A DNA stretch of 64,000 bases from assembly GCF_000430805.1 (NCBI RefSeq), contig NZ_KE387259.1:62001-126000 (forward strand), read 5' to 3'. This document shows, piece after piece, positions 8,477 to 17,454 of this stretch (within the stretch, counting starts at the first letter, position 1; each line of letters opens with the position of its first letter). The notes beneath the pieces are model-generated. The model made no database searches and had not been told where the DNA came from. It was given only the letters and a program-made list of their open reading frames with translations. This stretch comes from Chitinilyticum aquatile DSM 21506 (GTDB taxonomy: Bacteria; Pseudomonadota; Gammaproteobacteria; Burkholderiales; Chitinibacteraceae). Made by a program: the position numbers and the translations under genes.

Positions 8477-10360
8477 ATGACCTGGACCAAGCGCCCCCCC
8501 TGGCTGATCAGCACCCTTGCCCTGTTATTCTGCGCCGGGGTAGTGCTGATCCTCGCCCTGCAGGTGAATCAGTCCTACCGGACGGCACAGCAGCAGGCTC
8601 GCACGGAAACCGAGACTGAGGCCGTCATTCTGGAGGGTCAGATCAGTAATGCGGTATCGCAGCTCAATCTGGTACTCACAGACATCAGCCGGCAAGTGCC
8701 GCCAGAGCAGCTCTCCGGAGTGGCGCTTGACGATGATGCTGCCAAACAGCTCAATGGCTACCTGCTCGACAAGCTGACCATGGTTCGCCAGGCGAGCAAT
8801 CTGGCGCTGATCAGCAGCAGTGGCCAGACCACGCATGAAGCGCTGGACACCCCCGAGGCACACATCAGCCTGCCGGCTGAAGAAGTCAGTAATATCCGCA
8901 ATAACCGCTATCTCAACCGGGTGTACGTCACACTCAAACCGGAAAGCAGGAACCGGACCCCCTCCCTGCTGATTCTGCAGCGCATCGAAGACGGGAATGG
9001 TGAATTTGCCGGACTCGTCGCTGCCAGCATCGCCAGCGAATACTTCAGCAAGCTGTTCGACAAGGTTCCCTCGGGGCCGAACAGCGTGATCGACCTGCTG
9101 GACCAGGATGGCTTCGTACTGGCTTCGTTGCGCGGCCTCAGCCACCAGAATGCGCCTTACCCGTTTGCGCTTGATACAGATGCATTGAATAGCCTTGGCA
9201 ACAAGGAAGAAACCATCACCCAACTGACCAAGTCTGCCGATGGCATGCGGCTGGTGAGTTACCGCACAATTCCAGGCAGCCCGCTGCGGATTGTCGTGAG
9301 CTCGGCCTCGGAAGACTATCTGGGCAACTGGCGGCGCAATTCACTGGCCTATCTGTTCGGCGGGGCGATTCTGCTGGGACTTTCTCTACTGATGAGCTTT
9401 TTCTTCTGGCGCTCGCACAGGCTATCCCGGAATCTGCGCAGCAAGGAAATCAAGTTGCAGGCCAGCGAAAACCGCTTCCGGCAGGTCATCGAAACCACGC
9501 CGGTTGCACTGATGCTGGCCCGCCTGCCAGATTATTTTGTCACCTACATCAACCAGCAGGCCGCCCAACTGTTCGATCTCCCCCAGGCCGCCGCACTGTC
9601 GATGCGAGCATTCGATTTCTTTCAGGATCGGGTTCAGTTCATGGATCTGGTTTATTACGCACAGCGCAACGAGCCCGCCCACAATGTCGAAATTGTACTG
9701 CGGCGGCATGACGGCATGCCGCTGTGGGCGACGCTTTCGCTATCTACGGTCACCATCAGCGAGCAGGTTGTTCTTGTCATCGGCATCAATGACATTACCG
9801 AACGCAAGCGACTGGAAGAAGAACTCAAGCGCCGGGCGACGACCGACAGCCTGTCAGGCCTTGCCAACCGGGCCCACTTCATGGAACGTGGCGAGCAGGA
9901 ACTGCAGAGAACACGTCGCTACGGACATGATCTCTCGCTGATGATGCTGGACATCGATTTTTTCAAGCAAATCAACGACTCTTTCGGGCACCCGGCAGGC
10001 GACCAGGTGATCCGCTCGATTGCGGAAATCGCACTCGCCTGCCTTCGCGACACGGACCTGATCGCCCGCATGGGAGGTGAAGAATTTGCAATTCTGTTGC
10101 CCGAAACTGACCTGACCGCCACCCTTGAAGCAGCAGAGCGTTTGCGTCTCGCCATCGAAGAACACATGGTCACGACCCCGGAAGGTCATCGCATCCGCTT
10201 CACCACCAGCATCGGTGTTGCGCAGTACACGGAACACGACAGCGGTATCAGCGATCTGCTTAAGCGTGCAGACAAGGCGCTCTACAACGCCAAGCACCAG
10301 GGACGCAACCGAGTGCGCCAGTACAATGACAGCAAGGCGGATGACTTGCCACTTTCTTGA
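8477..10360 (+). CDS. Membrane diguanylate cyclase (periplasmic sensor, PAS, GGDEF)
   Basis: The 627-residue protein has a first membrane helix (about 9-28), a periplasmic sensor region of about 260 residues that looks like a PDC/dCache fold, and a second helix (about 292-316). A PAS domain (about 335-450) and a GGDEF domain (about 455-620) follow. The active-site loop GGEEF is intact at 533-537. The inhibitory site RDTD sits at 524-527, five residues before it, so feedback inhibition by c-di-GMP is expected. It should make c-di-GMP from two GTP in response to an extracytoplasmic signal. Its neighbour yajQ encodes a possible c-di-GMP receptor. Confidence 0.9.
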   Translation: MTWTKRPPWLISTLALLFCAGVVLILALQVNQSYRTAQQQARTETETEAVILEGQISNAVSQLNLVLTDISRQVPPEQLSGVALDDDAAKQLNGYLLDKLTMVRQASNLALISSSGQTTHEALDTPEAHISLPAEEVSNIRNNRYLNRVYVTLKPESRNRTPSLLILQRIEDGNGEFAGLVAASIASEYFSKLFDKVPSGPNSVIDLLDQDGFVLASLRGLSHQNAPYPFALDTDALNSLGNKEETITQLTKSADGMRLVSYRTIPGSPLRIVVSSASEDYLGNWRRNSLAYLFGGAILLGLSLLMSFFFWRSHRLSRNLRSKEIKLQASENRFRQVIETTPVALMLARLPDYFVTYINQQAAQLFDLPQAAALSMRAFDFFQDRVQFMDLVYYAQRNEPAHNVEIVLRRHDGMPLWATLSLSTVTISEQVVLVIGINDITERKRLEEELKRRATTDSLSGLANRAHFMERGEQELQRTRRYGHDLSLMMLDIDFFKQINDSFGHPAGDQVIRSIAEIALACLRDTDLIARMGGEEFAILLPETDLTATLEAAERLRLAIEEHMVTTPEGHRIRFTTSIGVAQYTEHDSGISDLLKRADKALYNAKHQGRNRVRQYNDSKADDLPLS

Positions 10361-10399
10361 CCAGCATCAACAGTCAGGCAGCCACTTGGGGAATGATAT

Positions 10400-10421
10400 G
10401 CAAACAGCAAGCCTTGTTTGC
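10400..10421 (+). terminator. Hairpin between the diguanylate cyclase and DUF3149 genes
   Basis: GCAAACA (10400-10406) pairs with TGTTTGC (10415-10421). No T run follows, so its role as a terminator is uncertain. Confidence 0.3.
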
Positions 10422-10447
10422 ACGCCACTCGCCACTTGGAGGCCCGT

Positions 10448-10618
10448 ATGGAAAACTCTCCCTTGCAAGCCCTGTTCACATCCGACATCGGGCTGCTGTC
10501 GCTATTCACGATCGGCTTCATCATTGTGATGGCAGTCTACCTGTTCTTTTTCGTACGCCGGCATATCCGGGAAGACACGCTGGCACAAAATCAGGCCGAA
10601 AAACCGGAAGCCAAATAG
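10448..10618 (+). CDS. DUF3149 small membrane protein
   Basis: The 56-residue product MENSPLQALFTSDIG... has one central membrane helix (about 17-38) followed by a basic stretch FFVRRHIRED. The segment FTSDIGLLSLFTI matches DUF3149, a family of very short membrane proteins in betaproteobacteria without assigned function. GGAGG at 10437-10441 decides the start at 10448; the frame is open upstream. It is convergent with the GT39-type gene, only 18 nt from it. Confidence 0.75.
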   Translation: MENSPLQALFTSDIGLLSLFTIGFIIVMAVYLFFFVRRHIREDTLAQNQAEKPEAK

Positions 10619-10636
10619 CAGGGCATAAAACCTGCG

Positions 10637-12277
10637 TCAATCTATCGCAACAAGTCGATAAAGGTAAAAGCGCTCCTTCTGCTCATAGGGGCGCGAACCC
10701 TCCCAGAGCAGCTCGCTATTGGCCGCAGTCACCGGCCATGGCACCAGCCGGTAGCGGCATTCCGCAGCCTGGCGCCGCTCATCGACACGCAGATCCAGCG
10801 ACGTGAAGTAACTCAAGGCGGCACGCGGCGCCTCACTGATGCTGCTGACATCCAGGCAATCGCCTGCAACGCGATGTGCGACCGCGTTGGCAACCAAACG
10901 ATAGCTCTTGCCATCATCCAGCCAGGACTGCCACAGGCCGATAAATACGGCCCAGGTGAGGGTTAGGCCGCAGGCCCAGTTTGTCACCGCCCGCTGCCCA
11001 CGCGGATTGCGCCGCAATAGCAGCAGCACCCAAAGCGCGGTGAGCAAAAATGCAAGCACCGTGCCCATAGTGATTCCCGGAGCATCCAGGCCACCATACT
11101 TGCGTATATGCGGCTGGATAAAACCGAGCAAATCTGATCCCAGCGAGAACCACGCAACCCACAAGCCCAGGGTAATCAGGCCGAATGTGGCAATACCAAA
11201 CCAGTTCAGCGCCTGGGCTGCGCCACGGCGAAGGTCATCAACCCCCCCGGCACCGAAGAGCGACAATGACACCAGTAGTGCCAGCGCCTGGGCTTCGCTC
11301 GGATCACCGGCACAGCAGATGTAAAGCACCACAAGCAGCAATGCCCATAACTGATTGCGCCATAACGGTCGCAGCAACTCATGCCTGTTAAGCCAAGCCG
11401 TCCAGGCAGCCAGCGGCAATGCCGGCCATGCAAACCAGCTCACGATACCGGGCAGAAATCCGAATGCATGAAACAGGGATAACCGGGAAAACCCGCCATA
11501 TGCTCCGAGCGCTGCAGTCTCCCACCAGATTGCAAAGAGCCCCGGCTGGGCCTGCCTGAATGCAAAAGGCCAGATGGCAATCAAGGGGGCGGCAAGCAGT
11601 ATGGCCGTCAACAGAGTGACGAGCGCGGCCTTCTTGCGCGCCCTTCCATGAGCCATCAGCAGCAGCAAGGACACGCACACCGCAAGAATCAATTCGGCAA
11701 AGGATGCACCAAGCCCAAGAATGCACCAGCTCAAGGCCTGGACACAGCCTGCATGCAGAGGTCTCTGCGACGTAATGATCAAGCCATAGGCAAGCCAGGC
11801 AAAGCCGGTCAAGACCAGAATGGCCGGCGAAATGTGATGCCCCCATTGCAGGAGACCAAGGCATCCGATAAGAATCACCACGGCGACCCGGCCGTGTCGC
11901 CTGCCATACAATGCCCGGGCGGCAAGCCCCAGCCCCCACATGGCCAGTGCCACCCATCCCCCGGTCGAAAGCCGGGCAGCATCATGAGCAACCACGCCAA
12001 GCGGTGAAAGAACCTTCACAAAGCCAGCAGCAACCCAGTAATAAAGAGGGCCCTGCTCAAAACTCGGCAGGCCGGTAATCTGCGGCACCAGCCAGCCTCC
12101 CCCTTGCAGCATGACCTGGATAATCGCCATGCTCTGATTTTCTGCAGGCTTCCAGGGGTCGTGACCGACGAGCCCCGGCAGTAGCCACAGCAAGCACAGC
12201 ACGATCAGTAGCCAGGGCTTGTCGCTGGGTTTGCCGGGTGTCTCGGGGGAAAGCGAAGATGGCGAATAAGTAAGCAT
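10637..12277 (-). CDS. GT39/ArnT-like polytopic glycosyltransferase
   Basis: The 546-residue protein begins with a cytoplasmic stretch, then a membrane helix and the periplasmic segment GHDPWKPAENQSM. That segment resembles the Asp-containing first loop of ArnT/PMT-type GT-C glycosyltransferases. About ten to twelve more hydrophobic helices follow, with a soluble C-terminal tail. Such enzymes transfer a sugar from a lipid-phosphate donor to an acceptor at the periplasmic face. No lipid A or glycan genes lie next to it, so donor and acceptor are unknown. It is convergent with DUF3149 on one side and follows rpmE2 on the same strand. Confidence 0.65.
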   Translation of the reverse strand: MLTYSPSSLSPETPGKPSDKPWLLIVLCLLWLLPGLVGHDPWKPAENQSMAIIQVMLQGGGWLVPQITGLPSFEQGPLYYWVAAGFVKVLSPLGVVAHDAARLSTGGWVALAMWGLGLAARALYGRRHGRVAVVILIGCLGLLQWGHHISPAILVLTGFAWLAYGLIITSQRPLHAGCVQALSWCILGLGASFAELILAVCVSLLLLMAHGRARKKAALVTLLTAILLAAPLIAIWPFAFRQAQPGLFAIWWETAALGAYGGFSRLSLFHAFGFLPGIVSWFAWPALPLAAWTAWLNRHELLRPLWRNQLWALLLVVLYICCAGDPSEAQALALLVSLSLFGAGGVDDLRRGAAQALNWFGIATFGLITLGLWVAWFSLGSDLLGFIQPHIRKYGGLDAPGITMGTVLAFLLTALWVLLLLRRNPRGQRAVTNWACGLTLTWAVFIGLWQSWLDDGKSYRLVANAVAHRVAGDCLDVSSISEAPRAALSYFTSLDLRVDERRQAAECRYRLVPWPVTAANSELLWEGSRPYEQKERFYLYRLVAID

Positions 12278-12344
12278 GAAAATCAGAGGCAGTCGATTGG
12301 CAAGGAATCATACCCTGAACAGCGCACGGGCGTTGCGCCGCAAT

Positions 12345-12371
12345 AAAAAAGCAGCCCGCAGGCTGCTTTTT
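12345..12371. terminator. Intrinsic terminator downstream of rpmE2
   Basis: AAAAAAGCAGCC pairs with GGCTGCTTTTT around CGCA. It lies just past the rpmE2 stop codon on the minus strand and is symmetric enough to work in both directions. Confidence 0.85.
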
Positions 12372-12388
12372 GCAATGCACGACGCCGA

Positions 12389-12646
12389 TTAGCGACGATA
12401 CATGTTGAACTTCTGGTTGAACTTCTCGATACGGCCGGCAGTATCGACAATTTTTTGCTTGCCGGTGTAGAACGGATGGGATTCGGAGGAAACGTCCAGA
12501 CGAACAACCGGATATTCCTTGCCATCAGTCCACTTCATGGTTTCGCTGCCACGAGCCTTCATGGTGGTACGGGTCAGAAACTTGAAATCAACGCTGGCGT
12601 CGAAAAAGATTACTTCGTTGTATTCGGGATGGATACCGGGTTTCAT
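12389..12646 (-). CDS. rpmE2: 50S ribosomal protein L31 type B
   Basis: The 85-residue protein starting [12 protein letters not shown] is a type B L31. It lacks the Cys residues of the zinc-binding type A form, so it is the zinc-independent paralogue. In many bacteria this version replaces the zinc form under zinc limitation under Zur control; no clear Zur box could be recognised upstream, and the type A gene is not in the window. It sits alone between rho and the GT39-type gene, with its own terminator. Confidence 0.93.
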   Translation of the reverse strand: MKPGIHPEYNEVIFFDASVDFKFLTRTTMKARGSETMKWTDGKEYPVVRLDVSSESHPFYTGKQKIVDTAGRIEKFNQKFNMYRR

Positions 12647-12732
12647 GTCTGTAGGTCCTTAGATTGATAGCGCGCCGGGGTTGTGCCGACGCAAAACGCG
12701 CATTATTCCACGATGGTGCCGCCTAGGCAAGC

Positions 12733-13992
12733 CTAGCGACCACGCATGGAATCAAAAAACTGATCGTTGGTCTTGGTGGCCTTGATTTTGTCCATCAGGA
12801 ACTCCATCGCCTCCAGATCATCCATTGGATACAGCAACTTGCGCAAAACCCAGATCTTCTGCAGTTTGTCCTGCTCGATCAGCAATTCTTCCTTGCGCGT
12901 ACCGGAGCGGTTGATGTTGATGGCCGGGAAAATCCGCTTCTCCGCCATCCGGCGATCAAGGTGGATTTCGTTATTGCCCGTACCCTTGAATTCTTCGTAG
13001 ATCACATCATCCATGCGGCTGCCGGTATCAATCAGCGCGGTAGCAATGATGGTCAGGCTGCCACCCTCTTCGATATTGCGCGCAGCACCGAAGAAACGCT
13101 TGGGGCGCTGCAATGCGTTGGCATCAACACCACCGGTCAGCACCTTGCCGGAGGCCGGCACCACGGTGTTGTAGGCACGAGCCAGACGGGTAATCGAGTC
13201 GAGCAGGATCACTACATCACGTTTGTGCTCAACCAGACGCTTGGCTTTTTCGATAACCATTTCGGCCACCTGCACATGGCGCATGGCCGGCTCGTCAAAG
13301 GTGGACGACACGACTTCGCCTTTCACGGAGCGCTGCATTTCCGTCACTTCTTCCGGCCGCTCGTCGATCAGCAGGACAATGAGTTCGACTTCCGGATGAT
13401 TGGCGGTAATGGCATGCGCAATATGCTGCAGCATGACTGTTTTGCCGGACTTCGGCGGCGCCACCAGCAGGGCGCGCTGCCCCTTGCCGATCGGCGCCAT
13501 CAGGTCAATGAGGCGACCGGTCGTATTTTCTTCAGCCCGGATATCACGCTCGAGATGCAGACGCTCATTCGGAAACAATGGCGTCAGGTTTTCAAACAGG
13601 ATTTTGTTCTTGGCGTTTTCCGGCGGCTCGCCATTGATTTTGTCCACCTTGACCAAGGCTACATAACGCTCGCCATCTTTCGGTGTACGGATTTCACCTT
13701 CGACCGTGTCACCGGTGTGCAGATTGAAGCGGCGAATCTGGCTGGGGCTGATGTAGATATCGTCGGGGCCAGCCAGATAGGATGTATCGGGGCTGCGCAG
13801 GAAGCCGAAACCGTCCGGCAGCACTTCCAGCGTTCCATCGCCGAAAATGCTCTCCCCTTTCTTGGCCTGATTTTTGAGAATGGCAAACAGCAGGTCCTGT
13901 TTGCGCATCCGGTTTGCTCCATCGATCTCATTGGCGGTCGCCATTTCGATCAGCTCGGAAACATGAAGCTTCTTGAGGTCGGATAAACGCAT
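12733..13992 (-). CDS. rho: Transcription termination factor Rho
   Basis: The 419-residue hexameric RNA helicase ends untranslated transcripts. The N-terminal RNA-binding part starts [14 protein letters not shown]. The Walker A segment APPKSGKT and the Q-loop/R-loop region of the ATPase core are intact, and the length is that of the standard Rho. It follows trxA on the same strand, an arrangement also seen in E. coli (trxA-rho), with a 147-bp gap containing a GC-rich inverted repeat at 14051-14074. Confidence 0.97.
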   Translation of the reverse strand: MRLSDLKKLHVSELIEMATANEIDGANRMRKQDLLFAILKNQAKKGESIFGDGTLEVLPDGFGFLRSPDTSYLAGPDDIYISPSQIRRFNLHTGDTVEGEIRTPKDGERYVALVKVDKINGEPPENAKNKILFENLTPLFPNERLHLERDIRAEENTTGRLIDLMAPIGKGQRALLVAPPKSGKTVMLQHIAHAITANHPEVELIVLLIDERPEEVTEMQRSVKGEVVSSTFDEPAMRHVQVAEMVIEKAKRLVEHKRDVVILLDSITRLARAYNTVVPASGKVLTGGVDANALQRPKRFFGAARNIEEGGSLTIIATALIDTGSRMDDVIYEEFKGTGNNEIHLDRRMAEKRIFPAININRSGTRKEELLIEQDKLQKIWVLRKLLYPMDDLEAMEFLMDKIKATKTNDQFFDSMRGR

Positions 13993-14050
13993 GTCTATGT
14001 GGGTGCAGTCAGGGAAATGAAGGGAAGGTAGGGCGGGACGGAATACAAGA

Positions 14051-14074
14051 ACGGCGGACAGAACTGCCCGCCGT
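14051..14074 (-). promoter_or_regulatory. Inverted repeat in the trxA-rho gap
   Basis: ACGGCGG (14051-14057) pairs with CCGCCGT (14068-14074), with an inner CAG/CTG. It lies about 60 nt before the rho start and could be a trxA 3' end or part of a rho leader. No T run is adjacent. Confidence 0.35.
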
Positions 14075-14139
14075 GCTGGACAATTGACCTAGGGTAGCCC
14101 TGGAGGCGCCCCTTGTCAATCGCAGAGAAGGTGTTTTTA

Positions 14140-14466
14140 TTACAGGTTGGCGTCGAGGAATGCCACCAGTTGCGACTTCGAGAGTGCGCCAACCTTGGTC
14201 GCCTTCACTTCACCATCCACAAACAGCATCAGGGTCGGAATGCCACGAATGCCGAACTTCGGCGGGGTAGCCTGATTCTGGTCGATATTCAGCTTGCCGA
14301 TGGTCAGGCGGCCGGCGTACTCAGAGGCGATATCATCCAGAATCGGCGCAATCATCTTGCAGGGACCACACCATTCAGCCCAGTAATCCACCAGCACCGG
14401 GCCCTTGGCCTGCAATACATCGGCATCAAAAGAGGCGTCGGTCAGTTGCACGATTTGTTCGCTCAT
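14140..14466 (-). CDS. trxA: Thioredoxin 1
   Basis: The 108-residue protein carries the redox centre WCGPC near residue 32 and the cis-proline motif GIPTL. It reduces disulfides in cytoplasmic proteins, being recharged by thioredoxin reductase. The start MSEQIVQL at 14466 gives the usual length, and the longer frame upstream is not conserved. It lies directly upstream of rho on the same strand. Confidence 0.96.
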   Translation of the reverse strand: MSEQIVQLTDASFDADVLQAKGPVLVDYWAEWCGPCKMIAPILDDIASEYAGRLTIGKLNIDQNQATPPKFGIRGIPTLMLFVDGEVKATKVGALSKSQLVAFLDANL

Positions 14467-14597
14467 TAAAGTCTCCAGGCGAGGTTCAGATTGTTGCGCC
14501 ACTGTTTACAGCGGCCATGCATTTGTTGATGAGGGCATTCTAACCGGCTTCAAGCCATTTTCCCAAACATCGTCCCTATTACCACGATAGGCGCAAT

Positions 14598-15950
14598 CTA
14601 CAGGGCTGCATCGACGGCGTCAGCCAGACGCTCGACCGCCGTAACCGTCATGCCCTCGATAGGCTGGCGCGGACGATTGGCCTTGGGAACGATGGCATGG
14701 GTAAAACCAAGCTTGGCCGCCTCTCGCAAGCGCTCCTGGCCGCGCTGTACCGGACGCACCTCGCCGGCAAGGCCCACTTCACCAAAGACCACCAGTTTCT
14801 CCGGCAGAGGCCTGTCCTTCAGGCTGGAAACAATGGCGAGCAGCATGGCCAGATCGGCTGCGGGCTCACTGATGCGCACACCACCTACCGCATTGATGAA
14901 CACATCCTGATCGAATGCAGCAATACCGGCATGCCGGTGCAGCACAGCCAGCAACAGCGCCAGCCGGTTCTGCTCAACGCCCACCGCCAGCCGTCTTGGT
15001 TGCGGCGCATGCGCATCATCGACCAGCGCCTGCACTTCGACCAGCAAGGGGCGGCTACCTTCCTGCGTCACCAGCACGCAGGAACCCGACACCGGCTCGC
15101 GGTGCTGCGACAAAAACAGCGCCGAAGGGTTGGAAACTTCACGCAGCCCCTTGTCGGTCATGGCAAACACCCCCAGCTCGTTCACTGCGCCGAAACGGTT
15201 CTTGATGGCACGGATCAGGCGGAAGCTGGAATGCGTATCTCCCTCGAAATACAGCACGGCATCAACGATATGCTCCAGTACGCGCGGCCCGGCCAGCGCC
15301 CCTTCTTTGGTGACGTGCCCGACCAGCAGGATTGTTGTGCCAGTCCGCTTGGCAAAGCGGGTCAATTGCGCGGCGCATTCACGCACCTGCGCAACACTGC
15401 CCGGCGCACTGCCCAATGCCTCGGTGTACACGGTCTGGATCGAATCGATCACTGCGACCTGCGGCTTTTCGCGCTCCAGTGCGCCAAGAATCGCATCCAG
15501 CCCGATTTCGGCAAACAGCGCAACCCGCGCAGCCACCAGATCCAGCCGCTTGGCGCGCAGGGCAATCTGCTGCGCCGATTCTTCGCCGGACACATATAAC
15601 ACACGATGGGCATCCGCCAGCCTCGTCAGCGCCTGCAGCAGCAAGGTGGATTTGCCGATGCCCGGATCTCCCCCGATCAGCACGACACCACCAGGAACCA
15701 GGCCACCGCCCAGTACGCGATCAAGCTCGGCAATTCCGGTTTGCGTGCGTGGCAGCTCTTCGGCCTCCACATCGGCGAGCTGGCGGATGGCGCCATCCGC
15801 CGCCAGCGACTGGAAACGCACCGGCCCGGCCGGCTGGGCAATGGTTTCCTGCAAGGTATTCCATTGCCCGCAACCCGGGCACTGCCCCTGCCATTTCGGC
15901 GAAGTGGCGCCGCATTCGCTGCAACTGTAAATCGTCCTGGCTTTGGCCAT
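14598..15950 (-). CDS. radA: DNA repair protein RadA
   Basis: The 450-residue protein has an N-terminal C4 zinc finger (CSECG...CPGCG), a RecA-like ATPase with Walker A GDPGIGKST, the RadA signature KNRFG, and a C-terminal Lon-protease-like domain. It is a branch-migration helicase acting with RecA in recombination and repair. The start MAKARTIYS at 15950 is the family norm; an in-frame ATG at 15956 is possible. A 59-nt repeat element lies between this gene and flgL. Confidence 0.95.
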   Translation of the reverse strand: MAKARTIYSCSECGATSPKWQGQCPGCGQWNTLQETIAQPAGPVRFQSLAADGAIRQLADVEAEELPRTQTGIAELDRVLGGGLVPGGVVLIGGDPGIGKSTLLLQALTRLADAHRVLYVSGEESAQQIALRAKRLDLVAARVALFAEIGLDAILGALEREKPQVAVIDSIQTVYTEALGSAPGSVAQVRECAAQLTRFAKRTGTTILLVGHVTKEGALAGPRVLEHIVDAVLYFEGDTHSSFRLIRAIKNRFGAVNELGVFAMTDKGLREVSNPSALFLSQHREPVSGSCVLVTQEGSRPLLVEVQALVDDAHAPQPRRLAVGVEQNRLALLLAVLHRHAGIAAFDQDVFINAVGGVRISEPAADLAMLLAIVSSLKDRPLPEKLVVFGEVGLAGEVRPVQRGQERLREAAKLGFTHAIVPKANRPRQPIEGMTVTAVERLADAVDAAL

Positions 15951-15975
15951 ACTCATCCCGAAAAACAAAGGCCGC

Positions 15976-16034
15976 ATACCCGTTTAGGCATACGGCCACA
16001 AGCAAACATTCAAAAGGGCTACAGAGACACACCC
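15976..16034 (-). repeat. 59-nt intergenic repeat, copy 2
   Basis: It fits ATACCC-N18-(A)AGC-N13-GGC-N9-ACACCC with one change in the last block. It begins 25 nt upstream of the radA start and ends 2 nt from the flgL stop codon, so it would lie in the flgL 3' UTR. Confidence 0.65.
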
Positions 16035-16036
16035 AT

Positions 16037-17428
16037 CTAGTTGATATACTGGAACAGACTCAGACTCTGCACCTGCGCAAACGATTTCCGCGCGGCATCA
16101 AGCAGGGTCTGGTTCTGTGCAAAATCACTTAGTGCCTCAGCGTAATCCAGATCGCGCAAGTCCCTCAAGGTTTGTGCGTACTGGATTTTCATATCGGCAT
16201 TGGTATCCCGTACCGAATCGGTCTCATTCATCCGCGCCCCGATACTGGCCTGAACCGTCAGCACATTGGTCAGGGAGTTGGACAAATTGGATAATGCCGT
16301 ATTGAGCTGATTCTGGAAGGCCGCCTGGCCATTTCCCGTGCCATCGATCGTATAAGTGGTAAGCGCAGTCGACAGATCACCCAGTGTTTTGAAGAGATCA
16401 ACATTCGTGCTGGCAGCAACAGTAAAGGCGTCCGCTGCACCAGGAGCACCTACCGGCACCTTGGTCGCCGGATCCACCTGCAGTGGCGTTCCGGTGACGC
16501 TCAGCTTGATCCCCAGATCCGTGGCCGGCCCCGGCCAGGCCTCAGCACCGATCTGCTTGAATTCGATATCCCCTCCCGGCACATAGGCCCGTGGACCAGA
16601 ACCAGAAGCACGTGGGGTTGCCTGACCATCGATCAGCGATGTACCAGTACTGTCAATCAGATCATAGGTCACCGTCGGTGCATCCGGTTTTGTGGCATTG
16701 GGCTGCCAGTAAAACTGCACCTTGAAGTCACGCGGCGCCGGCAAGGCATTCCACTTGGCCGGGTCAACCACCTCACCCGGGCTGACAATGCCACTGCCTT
16801 TATTCGTTGGCGTAAATGCCGGAGCGCCCGAATTGGCCTGGGCCGTCACAAAGGTACCGTTACCATTCTTGATGCGGGAAAACACGTCGTTGCCGGAATC
16901 CGACACCGGGATATTGCGTGACTGTGAAATCTGCACCAGCCGTTGCCCATCGTCGCCGTTATAAACCACATTGCCGAAGGTCGCCTCGGTATAGGGCTTG
17001 GTGTCCCCCTTGTAACCGGAGAACAGATACAGGCCATTGCCATCTGTGGCATTGGCCAGGCCAAGCAGTTCCTTGTAGCGCCCCTGCAGCTCGCTATCGA
17101 GCATTTTCTTCTCCGCCCCGGTCAGCGCAGGATTACCTGCCGTGACTGCCAGTTGCGACACATCGTGAATCAGGTCAGTGACCTGCTTCAGGGTCGCCTC
17201 GGTCATGCGCAGGGAGGAATCGGCCGTATTGCTGTTGATCTTGTACTGCTCGTTCAGCGCTTGCGACTGCGCAATATCCAGAATTCGTGACGAGGCAATC
17301 GGGTCATCCGCCGGCGTCAGCACCCTGCGCCCGGTACTGAGCTGGTTTTGCAGCTTGGCCTGATCCGAAATATGCTTTTGCAAGCCCTGCGCACCAAGCT
17401 GGTAAATCGTATTTGTTCCGACTCGCAT
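16037..17428 (-). CDS. flgL: Flagellar hook-filament junction protein FlgL (HAP3)
   Basis: The 463-residue protein begins MRVGTNTIYQ and contains the N-terminal flagellin-like coiled coil with LSTGRRVLTPADDP. Its C-terminal helix ends in a family-typical segment DLDYAEALSDFA. FlgL joins the FlgK ring to the filament and is secreted by the flagellar type III apparatus. It is longer than the E. coli protein (about 317 residues) because of an enlarged variable middle domain. It is the last gene of the flgJKL unit. Confidence 0.93.
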   Translation of the reverse strand: MRVGTNTIYQLGAQGLQKHISDQAKLQNQLSTGRRVLTPADDPIASSRILDIAQSQALNEQYKINSNTADSSLRMTEATLKQVTDLIHDVSQLAVTAGNPALTGAEKKMLDSELQGRYKELLGLANATDGNGLYLFSGYKGDTKPYTEATFGNVVYNGDDGQRLVQISQSRNIPVSDSGNDVFSRIKNGNGTFVTAQANSGAPAFTPTNKGSGIVSPGEVVDPAKWNALPAPRDFKVQFYWQPNATKPDAPTVTYDLIDSTGTSLIDGQATPRASGSGPRAYVPGGDIEFKQIGAEAWPGPATDLGIKLSVTGTPLQVDPATKVPVGAPGAADAFTVAASTNVDLFKTLGDLSTALTTYTIDGTGNGQAAFQNQLNTALSNLSNSLTNVLTVQASIGARMNETDSVRDTNADMKIQYAQTLRDLRDLDYAEALSDFAQNQTLLDAARKSFAQVQSLSLFQYIN

Positions 17429-17454
17429 GATCGTACTCCCGCTATCCGCCGCGC

